Part shown: positions 36,178-47,300 of the stretch, piece after piece
How the letters are laid out: every line of letters begins with the position of its first letter
Position numbering within the stretch: the stretch's first letter is position 1
Assembly: GCF_003945595.2 (NCBI RefSeq)
Contig: NW_024104376.1
Location: forward strand, 186,001-250,000
Length of the DNA: 64,000 nucleotides
Source: Pipra filicauda
Lineage: Eukaryota > Chordata > Aves > Passeriformes > Pipridae
Direction: 5' to 3'
Notes under the pieces: generated by a model
Seen by the model: only the letters and a program-made list of their open reading frames with translations
The model's database searches: none
Told to the model about the DNA's origin: nothing
Translations under genes and position numbers: made by a program

Positions 36178-39100
36178 AGTCCATATGCACAGAGCAGGAG
36201 CCTGTGAGACTGGAACAGAAAGAGGCAATGTGCTTGCAAGGGGATGCCAAGGAAGAGGCCTGGGGCAGGTGAGAGCTGAACATCTCTATTTTTATATATG
36301 CCATCTCTTAGCATTGTATTTCTTGACAGCTCTCAGCCACTTCCATGACATGCATGCCAGGGAATGGCACAGCACAGCCAGAAGTCCCTGTAGATGGTCT
36401 AAGCAATACAATTTCCTGTTACAGAGATGCACTTTTTTCTCAGGCCTTTTTCCCAGCAAAGGAAAGCTCAAATTCAGCTAACATGGTGTCAGTTCCTCCC
36501 TCTTGTTTTCTGGCATGTGCTCAGAGCATAATCTTTCTCCATGTTTCGAACATGAAACCTTTCATTAGGGCTTTGAGCATTTCCAGTTTAAGTTGTTGTA
36601 ACCTCTTCTGTGTAGCCAAAAGAGCATATACAACTCAGACATCACAGCACCTTGCCAAGTTGTGTTCTGCTGAGTTTTTCGTTTCTGTTTGAAGTCTGCT
36701 GTTAGGGATCACAGTATTGAAATAAGCATATATGTCAGACTACATTAATGAAAAGCTGTTGAGCTGACTTAGAAAACTCTAAAAAGCTCTTCATCAGAGC
36801 CTAAATTCACGTTAGATTTCTCTGGTTCATCTCTAAGTCCATCCCTCCAGGTCCATTTTTCTCAGTACCGCTGCGAGTCTTATCATCCCTTTTGGCTCAA
36901 AAGATGAAAACACCTCCAGGCTTAGCTTGCTGTGCCTCTTGTTATCACCCCACTGTAAATCCATTACCTCAGAGAGAGGCATTTCATAGAACACACCTAG
37001 ATTAACAGGTGGCCCAGATTAACAGGTGACAGCACCTGTTCTTCTTCCACTTTTTCTTCTTGCCTTACTGACAATAATTTCCACAGAAGTTTTAGCATAT
37101 AAACGTCTTGCTGAAAAAAACACATTTTACCTTTTACAAGGTAGCACCTTCAGAAAATATATAATTACTATTGAAGTAGAATTTTGCTGTTTGAACTGTC
37201 AGTCCTCTCCCACCTTCCAGGGGACCAATACAAATTTCAAAAGTAAAATTAAGTAAAGATATACTTTAAAAGACAACTTTTCAAGGTGCCTTCCTCCTTT
37301 TTAAAGTTTTTACAGAGCACAACCCCATCTTGTTTCCTTTTCAAGCTACCTGCAAGATACTCAGGAACTCTTGAAGCACAACAAAAAGCAAATTTAGGTA
37401 TAAATGCAACAAATGCATAGCAGAAATAAAATAAGTAATACATTTTTAGAACTAATTATTGGAGCATGTATTTTCTAGCAGTTTCACCCCTCTGTTAATT
37501 CAGCTCATTATTTACCAATAGGTAAAACCAGCAGGATCAATGTGGAACTGAGCAAATAAATAAGAGCAATAATATAACTTCCAGGGGGTTCCAAGAGTGT
37601 TGCCTCTCCCTTGCAAAGCAAATCTACTCTCTCTGATTGCTTATGCTTTTGCCATTCATCTAAGGTTGGACGTCAGATGAAATTGTTAAATCAGAGGCTG
37701 GGGATTATGCCAGGCTTCCAAACCCAGGCTGTGAAAGGCCCCCTCTGTCCATTGCAGAGTTTCATGGGGATTGTAGACAGCAGATCTGAGACAGCCTTTC
37801 AGGCCTATCTTTATCAGTTAAATCTCCTCTTGTGCTCTGGAGGAACCTCCTGGAGAGACTTCAGCCCCCCAGTTTTGCTGGCGTGGGGGGGCTCAGCCAT
37901 GTGCACCCCCAGTCAGACAGACCCCCAGGCTGCCAAACTTTCCCTGCACGCAGCCAGTTGGCTCTCAGGCAGCACCAGCCTCCCTCAGCTGCAGGACTTC
38001 TCATTCTTGCAGAGGTTTTGACTTATGGAAAAATAAGATACCTGTCAGGAGAAGAAATTAAGCCTCTTTCAGCTTTATTACTTCTATTTTATAGGTAAGC
38101 TGTTTCTTTCTTGTTTGCTTTGCAAAAGACATAATAATAATCAACCAGTGGACAGTATTTGCTTTTGATTCCTTTGGATGAACTGCCTTAGACAGACTGT
38201 GTCTGAAGTAGAAAAGATTAGTTCTTTATTTACTAACATGCCACAGGCTCAGGGAGAGAAGGGGAGAGTAATCCCTCAAAAAGGGCCGTTTGTCATAAAA
38301 CCCACCACAAGCAATCAATATAGCCCAAAAGAGCAAAGGCAGTGACGGAGCAAACCCTTAATGTGAACCAGACTGAAAAACACAAAACAATCAGCTTGAT
38401 GGGTGAAGTAGTGATTTGGCAAATGTTCTGACGTTCCTTGCCATGGGATTTCCGGACAGTCATGGTGAAAGTAAGCAAACATGCCTCATCAGAAATAATA
38501 TTAGCAACAGGCCCAACAGTAACACACAGCTGGGCCGTTCATTCAGAGCAGGGATTCCTTCCTTTACCTGATACTAAATCTCACCCTCCACGTGGTGCCA
38601 CAAAGCAATTTGGATATGAACTTTACATAAAAAATTCACTTCCATCAAAATACTTCTGAGATGGAGGTGCAACAATGTGATGGCTAAGTTCACACTTCAT
38701 GACAAAACCAAGAAGTTCCCTGAATGAATCCATATCCACTATGATTGTTTGAGGAAACAATCCAGGAGCTGGCACTTGCTGGCTCCTGAACTCATGCTCT
38801 TTCCATTACACAAAGAAATTCTGTGTTTCAGTGACAGGATTACCCAGGGCTTTCTGGGGAATTTTGAACTAAATCAATTTCCTCACCTGGAAAACAAGAA
38901 TAAGAGGGTTAAGGCATGTAAAGAGTTTTAAACAATGAAAATGCTAATTGCTATTCTCTATGTAGCAACTGAATCTTGATTTCTTTGTTTGTATTTCATT
39001 GAAGGAACTCCTCCCATCCCTGGAGAGCATGAACCGTGCAGAATGGAGAGAAGCAGAAAAGGGATGTCTCATTTTGTCAAGAGAGGGATTCAGCGTCCCT

Positions 39101-41189
39101 CCAGGAAAAGGAATATAATATACAAAATCACTTAAAAAATCTTCAGATCAAGAGCCACTAATGGAGGGTTCCTTCAGTGTCTGCAAAGTCAGATGATCTC
39201 CTAATACCCTTCTTTCTGATTAGCTGCAAAAAGATGTGAGCTTTTTTGATGACACCAAACTTGGGGGGGAATTTGAAACAAACCCCTAGACTGGAAATCA
39301 ACAGCAACAATTGTATACAAAGGTTGGGATTTTTGGATAAAACATCAGGGCCCATGGGGAACATTTCTGCATTAAAGTCAGTGTTTGATTCCAAAATTTG
39401 ACATCTCCAAGATGCTCAGAGAGATTTCAAGAAAACAAAACCATCACTCAAAGTGTGACAGGAGCTTCTAACTGTTACAACATCATCTCTAACAGGCATT
39501 AACACTGAGCTTTAAACACTGAGCACTGGGGTTTGATGCAGCTCCAGGAAAGTGCTTTGCTAAGGCTTCGGAGAGGATGTGCTAAATTTGGAATGCTCTC
39601 CAAAGAGAAAACCAATTATATTCACCAGAAGTCCATCTAATGTTTTTCAATGACCTTAAAGCAGGCAGATATAACAAGGGATGGCAAGTAGCCACTGACT
39701 TGAATTGTATTTTATCCCAGCTCCAAGGTCGCTTGTCAAATACAAATAGGGATCGGTACTGAGAAGCCACGTGGTGTTCAACACACAGCACAAGGCTGAA
39801 GGGAACCTGAAGTATGGCTGAGGGACAACCTCTTGCCTAATGCAGAAGAGCTCCCAGCTGATTTTGTGCTTCTATACTACTGAGAACCTGATCAAGACAG
39901 CAACAAATTCTATGTCACAGAGGGCACCAAATATAGGCCAACAATTCTCCTTCATCTTTTAGTATATTCATATCTCTGCAACAATCAGCTTTAGCATGCT
40001 CTTAGGGTATCAGCATCATCACGTAAGTGCAAAATATATCACCCAAAACGTACTCCAAATCACTCAAACTAGGATAAATTCCCATTGCCACTCAGTCTGT
40101 CCTCTGGCAAGACACTGTTTAATCTCTGTTGCTCTGGACTGTGTGTGTCCTGTTTATTCAGGTGCTTTCTGCACAGGTCCTGATGCTGTAGACTCATGTT
40201 TCAAACAACATCAACCACCTCAACAAGCCAGATGTTCTGACAGTACCATTGCTCCATCTGCTTCCCCACACCAACACCACACTGCAAACCAAGGCAGGGA
40301 GCCATTCCAGATCAGAAATGTCAAGGCAGCTTATTCTCAGACACATCCATTTTGCAATGTTAAATGCTGCTAAGAAGAAAGAGGCACAGACCACACCATT
40401 GCTGTTTGCAGAGCTGCACATCAGGGCTGCAGGACCAGCTGAATCTTCCAGGTGCTGCCACTGATATCAATAGCAACACAGCGGCTCAGCACAGTCACTG
40501 CATACAAATTCCTGACTTCTTTATTATGAGGCACCATTCAAAGCTTACTTCTGGACAAGATGATCAAGAAATGTCCTTGCAGTGGTGTCCAAGCTGCTTC
40601 TAAAATATTTTGACAACACTCCTTTGAGGCAAAGGCAGCACTATTGCCATTTGCAGATGAGACACAGGGACATTAACAAACTATTTCCACTAATTTTAAG
40701 AGCCTGACTTAAGACTTCAAGAATCCCAGCTTCAAGAATTCATAGCATTATATAGCACTACCACCACAGTCTGTAATAGGCACTGCCAGAGACTGGCTGT
40801 ACCGGATGTGTGCAGCACAGACCCCTGTTATGTCCACATGAAGCCATCAAGTCTCAGTAGTTCTAATCAGAGCTGAGCATTTCAAGCTGAGTGCTGAACA
40901 GAGACTCTAAAAAATTACCTTTTCTGAAAATTATAGCTGAAATGACCTGGCAGCATCTCATAATAATTCTCTCTATGGAGACACAGAAAGAGGATTCACT
41001 CTCCAGAACAAGATTGAGCTGACCTGAGCATGACCTCATTTCTCCTGCAGTCCCACTCCCCAGTCAACACTGCTCTGAGATTGTCTCATCATGCTTAAAT
41101 GCCAAGGCACTGCATAAGGTTGCCCAGATGGTCTTATGTCCACTCAAATGGACCTTATTCATATTCTCCAAAGAGAATATTTTCGGTTT
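36178..41189. other. Intergenic, nothing coding recognised
   Basis: 5 kb between the G/T-rich tract and the end of the six-exon candidate. Open frames of up to 136 codons are present but isolated. A duplicated 'agattaacaggtg' lies at about 36,998-37,028. Confidence 0.6.
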
Positions 41190-41205
41190 GTTTGTTTGTT
41201 TGTTT
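41186..41205. repeat. (GTTT)5 microsatellite
   Basis: Five GTTT units, just past the poly(A) signal of the six-exon candidate and near where cleavage would fall. Confidence 0.9.
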
Positions 41206-41209
41206 AAAT

Positions 41210-41215
41210 TTTATT
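41210..41215 (-). terminator. Poly(A) signal AATAAA of the six-exon candidate
   Basis: AATAAA on the minus strand, 66 bases after the candidate stop codon, giving a short 3' UTR of roughly 90 bases. Its position fits a genuine terminal exon. Confidence 0.55.
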
Positions 41216-41281
41216 TCAAAAGACTGAATTTGAAGAAGAGCAATTCCTAGTGTGCTGATGATATGCTGCCTCTTTCATGGT

Positions 41282-41374
41282 TCAACAGCAGCACTGGAAC
41301 ACATCAGGTTCGCGTGAGGTAAGAGACTGGCAAATGCAGCTGTTGTAGACTGCCATCTCTTTGGTAACTGATAC
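41282..41374 (-). CDS. Six-exon candidate, terminal exon 6
   Basis: 93 nt after TTTTATTTCTCTCTAG, phase 0. It encodes VSVTKEMAVYNSCICQSL and TSREPDVFQCCC, then TGA. An AATAAA follows 66 bases later. The pairing of a strong acceptor with a close poly(A) signal is the best evidence that this is a real terminal exon. Confidence 0.55.
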   Translation of the reverse strand, partial: VSVTKEMAVYNSCICQSLTSREPDVFQCCC

Positions 41375-44300
41375 CTAGAGAGAAATAAAACATATATTTT
41401 GAGCAAACGGATATGAAACCTGTTTCCCAAGAGCACTGAGACTCCTGAACCTCTGGTTAGAACCCAGTGGATTGTGGTTCTAGATTACTTTGTCTAGTCA
41501 TCTTTGCCCATTGTCCCTTGATGCCCAGCTTTTCTTCCTTGTTGCTGTTGCCCCTCAGATCTTCCTCTGACTTTATGCTCTGTCACTGGTTTCTTTTTCC
41601 AGTTCTTCACCCATTCGCTTAGCTCCCTCACCCCCTGGGTTAGCTTAAGTTTTTATTTCACATTTGATTCACCTTCAGGGTCAGTCTAAACCACCAGACT
41701 TCACTCTGGAATGGCTGAAACCAGAGTGCCCATTCCCTTCTGCTAACGCTGTGTGATTATGTGAACTGCTTCAGCTGTGTACCAAAGTGATAAATCTCAC
41801 AGAAATTCACAGGGCTTTGATTTTGCCATGCTGGAGTCTCTTCTGGAGATTGGGCAAGGACTTCTAAATCACGTGAATGGTTTGGCCAGTTCTACCTGTC
41901 ATGTCCACTGAAAACTGTGAGTCTTTCATTATTTCAGGCAGATGTTAGTGGATGATTCAGGGAGCAGATACATATAGTTGCCAGCCACTGAGCTGAAGAA
42001 GCCCCAGAGAGAGTGCAAGAGATGATAAAGTTGAGCAAAACTGAGAGTTAATCCAAAGCTTGTAACTTGCACTCAGCTCCCCTGGGAACACACAACGCAC
42101 ACTGAGCAATGGATTCCAAAATATTAAGAAATAAGCTAGCGTGTAAGAAAAATAAGGATCTCCTGTTGAACTAAGGAGTTAGGTCATTAATGCTTGTTCA
42201 TGTTACATTACTCACACTTGAGAGACAAATAACTATCTGTTGCCTCACTAACCCACATATTTATTTGAACAAATATTTCCCAAGAAGTAGGAAGAGAGAA
42301 CCATTCAACAGAAAAGTTCTATATTATAGTCTTATCATAACAAGCCACTTCACAGTATACTGATGTGTATCGTATACAAGCATCCATTGTAAAAAGCTAT
42401 TAAGTGTATCTCCTTTTACAGTGCTGACAAGTTCATTCCTTCACAGAGGTCATTAGCTCACAATGGGGCCTCTCATTTCCCTATGCTTTACTAAGATTTT
42501 GCTGTATTTCAGAATCAAACCTTAGTTTTAGCATTATTAACTCAGAGGGACACAGTCAGTGCCATATAAAGTCAATTTATATAGAAATCCTACAATCATT
42601 CAGAACAAATTCTTTTATAAAAAATCTACAGTCTCTGAATGGAAGGGACGTAGTAAATGATTAGCTCAACTTCACACGCTTAAGATGTTTAACAGAAGAC
42701 TAGCCTTCTAAAAAGAAAATATACCCACTCCTAAACAAAACTACCTATTTTCCTCTGGGCTGAAAATGCTGCTCGGCTGCCTGTTCACAGGCTGGCATGT
42801 AAACACGGTGCTGGACATGAGCAGCACTTGGAGGTAAATTGCTGCCTTCACTTTGATCAAACAAGTCTGTGATTGCTGCTGGAGCACCAGCATAACCCTC
42901 AGCCCAGAAAGCAGAGATGTGCCAGGCAGTGGTGCTGCTCCCTCTCCCCAGTGCGCTCCACCACCTCAGAGCTGTGCCAAGGACAGAATGCTATCCACCC
43001 AGGTTGTATAAATCACTAGAGCAGTCAAAGCCTCTGAAAAAGTAAAACAACAAGTTTTGGGTTTAGACAGTGGCTAATTACCAGAGTGCCCTCACCTGCA
43101 CACATGCATATGCCATTTTAACCATCTCTGTAATTGTCTCAAGGGCATGAAAGACTATTTGGTGGCAGGTACTGATGTCCTTGCATAAAAGTACTTCCAT
43201 CTGCTCTTCATCCCAGTGAGGTTTGAAACCTTGACACCCTGAACAGCTCCTGTCTGAGGCTGTGGAAATGTAAAAATATAGTAAACAAAAAGAAAATGGA
43301 GCGAAGGAAAAGGGGAGACACAAAAGCAGTGGGATGGAGCCAGGGAGAAGAGGGGCCTGAGAGCTGATGGGGGGGAGGTGGCCCTTGTCTGTGAAGTGTA
43401 TTCAGCTCATGAGAGATACACACGGTTCACCTTCCAGTCTGTCCCCCTTCCTCTGCTTGGCAAGGTGTTGGTGCAGCACATGCAGCCACACGAAATGTCC
43501 AGAACAGCTCATTTAAACAGCAGATATGGTCGATGAACAGATGAGTCACAATGCAGAATGCAGGCTGGAGAAAAAGCCCTGGCAGTTATGACTGCAGCTC
43601 GGGTGAGCTTAAGTGCTTCTTGTCTACTTTATCCTGCCCCCCTTAAAGGGCAGAGAAGTAATTTGTATGCAAATAGAGGACCTGAGCAGTGATTTGAAAG
43701 AAGAGAGACATGCTGTCTTTACAGAGAGGAATGCTGCAGATGCAAAAAGAAACTAAAAAAATTCTTAATTATACCAGGATCCAAAAAACTGGGATAGTCA
43801 TGACCCTCCAATGACTGTCAAAGCCCCAAGAATATTAATTATTAGACATACAAAAACTCAGCACCCAGAGCTTCCTTTAACAGGGATAGCATTATGGATG
43901 CCTTATACTAATTCAGTTTTACTTTAAATCTGAGTTACCAAAAAACACTCTAAGATTTACAGCTTCCCTCTTTTTCTGTAGCAGACAGGTAACTGTCAGG
44001 AGTTGCTTCAGGAGCTCACTATGTGGAGCAGGATCATCCCAGCCTGAAAATCTGCTCAGATGGAATCCTCCCATCATCCTTGGGTGAAGTCTCCATCATA
44101 TTTAAGTACAAGAAAGGCAGATGAATGAGAAAAGCTGGCACTCAAACTGAGGAAGCTGGAAGGAAGTTCAATGGCTCAAGCTGCTTCAAATGGTGACACT
44201 GATTGCCCCAAATTGGCTCAGACTCTAGGGAAAGGTACAAGTCGTTGGTTCAACTCAAAACCACAACCATATTGATCAAAGTAGAGCTCAAAGGCCAATC

Positions 44301-47300
44301 CCTGACTGTGTTTCTGTGCAGCCCAAGTACACATCATATACATTATTATAGAACAGGTAAATCAGGTGTAAAGTATATTTGATTTCAGGAAAACAACTGT
44401 AAACCATACATTTAGAAGCTTTCTCTATTTCTAATAATATAAATCATTAAAGGAAAATCACAAGCGAACCCCCAAGCTGTTAGTTTCAGTTAGATGACAG
44501 GTATTCAGTCACAATACAGTGCTTGACTCTGGAAAAGAAATGGAGCTCTTGCTACGTTCTCAATTGAGGAATACAGCACTCAAGGACAATGGCCACAAAT
44601 TAAGCAGCTGTTGTATGTTATACACATTACAACTGTCTTGTTTTCATTATATAAATGCATTTGTCTCCAATTAAATTGTAGAACTTTTATTGAAAAGAGA
44701 GCACTGTTTTCAGCTGCCCTTTCCACACTGTTTTACTCTGAGGTTTTCAGATCTCTTCATCATAGCAGTAGTCAATAAGCAATTCCTTGAAGTCCTTTAT
44801 CAGTTCTTCTGTAGCGTAATTGCATTTCTCTTCCAAGAAGAGATGTACAAAAAGGCTTTGTTCTCTCTCCTCCTCTGCGTCTTGCCCTAGTTTGTAAGTG
44901 CTGAGTGTTTTATTGAGCACCTGGAAGATTTTCAGTGCTGTAAAAACAAATGTCTCTTTGTAAAAATCTGACTCTCAAAAGAAAAGCAACAGAAAGTGTT
45001 CAGTATTTTGAAAGTAGTCAAGTACTCAGTAACAAACATATGAATTCCAACATTGTAAAATGACATTTGAGATGCAGAAACATTTTTTATACATACTGCT
45101 CCAAACACAAGAAAGATGCTTGCACAGACTCTGGAACTGTAAAATGTCCATAAGGGACAACATCTGTATCTGGTTCTCAGAGAGGAGAAATAAGCTGTAG
45201 CAGCCTGCTGGCCACAGAATTGGGAACAGACCACGAAAGACCATGACAAGAGCCTCAAACCCCAAGTGGGGTATCAACCTGCTTGTAAGAAGCTTAAACC
45301 CTCTGCTTTAGTGGATGCCTTTGAGCGATTTGTCTTTCTTGAAGCTTGGATATCTCTCTGATGTCTATTACATCTATAAACTGGAAGAAGACTTGAAGGT
45401 AAAGAAATAGTAGAGGAAAACAAGTGAAGACAGTGGCAGCTCCATAATAACTAAAAGCAGCAGAGACTGCCTTAGGAAGGTGAGTGGCAGAGCTGATGTG
45501 AGACCTTTAATCTCTCCAAGTCTCCCTTACCTGAGGTGAGAGACCATCCCAGTCCTTTCTCTTCCTTCCTCCCTATCTGTAGTTTTTCACTGTACAGAAA
45601 AATCAAGAATTAAGTGACTAAAACCAGCAAAACAATAATGCATTGTCATTAACTTCCACTGACTGCCATATCAACATGAGAAGTTGTACTCAAATAGTTA
45701 CAAAACGTCTAAGAAACCTTCTTCCCCTTACGCTTCAGTTCAACTCCTGTATGGGAGATGAGCCATGAAAAGACCAAAGACTTCTCCATAGTGCCAAAGT
45801 TTAAGGCATTAAAAACTTGAAAGATTTAGCAAAATAAATTACTAGAAGCTCAGCAAAGCCAGAAGTGTAAGATAAAACAGGTCCATGACTGCCTCCACAT
45901 ATGCTGTAGCTGGGTGCTGAAGGGAAACCGTGGCCCCTTTCTGTGCTCTCAGTGTCCTCTTGGGTCCTGCGGGGAAGCCACACCCAGGCAGGCACCCCAG
46001 GGCCTGGCACAAGGGTTCCAGCTCCCACGACAAACAGAGGGTTACTGACATGAATTCAAATAGCTTTTGAATTCTGAGCCAGTCTCAGTCATCCCTCCTT
46101 TTCCTGCAAAGGTGAGGAATAGGTAACTTCCAGAAGAGGCTTTTTTTTGCCCCGGAAGGATGGTTTTGAAGAGGGGGAGGATCAATCAGGCCTGAAAACG
46201 TGTTTTGATTCGTTATGTGCTTTCAAACTCTTTCCTTATTTTTAGGGAATATTTTAATTTAGAAGTTTTATCAGTTACTTACACTTTACAGTATGATTTA
46301 TTTATAAAATACAGGAACATTTAGAAAAGGAAAAGTGCATATTCAGAATTAAATACTTCATATTAACACCCCTGTGAAATTGAATTTTGTGGATAAAAGT
46401 AAAATATAATATAACAAAATAGAATAACAGTAATAAATTAAAAAAGACTAAAAATAGTTCATAAAACTCTATTTGACCTGAAATGACATTTGCAGTAATT
46501 TTTAAAGTGAGTTTCTTTTGTCCTTTATGGTTGAGACCATTTTTCTTTTAAAACAGAAAAGGAAAAATAACTGCCAGTCATGTAAGTTCATCTCGCTCCA
46601 GCCTTCCAAAATTTCCAAAATGAATCTAATTCAAAACAATCACTCAATCAATTCACAACAAAATTAAGACTCCCAAAGAGGCGCAGACATGAAAACTTGA
46701 ATTCTCCCTATTGTATTGTTTTCTCAGAGCAAAGTCACAAGGAGCAGCAGAGCCAAATGAACTGGCTGCTGTTGCCAAAGAGGGTTTTGTTCCCACTCAT
46801 GCCTCCCTCCCTCCCTCTTCCCACTCCAACCTTGGCTCCACAAGCCGGGCATCAGCCTCGCTGCCTACTCAGCCTCTCCCCAAAAGTTTCAGATCCCTAA
46901 TGCTGCAAGAATTACCCCAATTTTATTCACAGATTAGAGAGTTGTACTGGGCCACAGAAGACCCCAGTTAGCAAAATAATCCTACAAAGGACTATGGGGT
47001 CAGGAGCTGCTGGGGGAAAAGCAGCTGCTTGCTGCAGCAGGAACAAGCTGCTAGATCAGCCCAAAGCATATTCATAGCAATTCACTTTCACTCAGAAATC
47101 AAGAAAATCCAGCTAAATATGCTTTCAGTTTTCTGTTACTTTATGATGGTGACCACATCCTAAGCACCATAACAGCCAAAGTATTTTTCAATAAAATAGA
47201 AGAGTCTTTCAAATTAAATCCTGACTCATCTACATCAACAAAGATTACTAACATTGTAGATTTATCAGGACAAAAAGAATAATAATAATAAAAGAAAACC

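Noticed and set aside
36038..36481. Open frame of 147 codons on plus strand
   Set aside because: Its first third is G/T-rich low complexity encoding F/G/V/W-rich nonsense; no family resemblance.
43430..43575. Open stretch after a strong acceptor (TTTTTCTCCAG), minus strand
   Set aside because: Its best donor leaves two bases, which puts exon 5 into a frame with an early stop.
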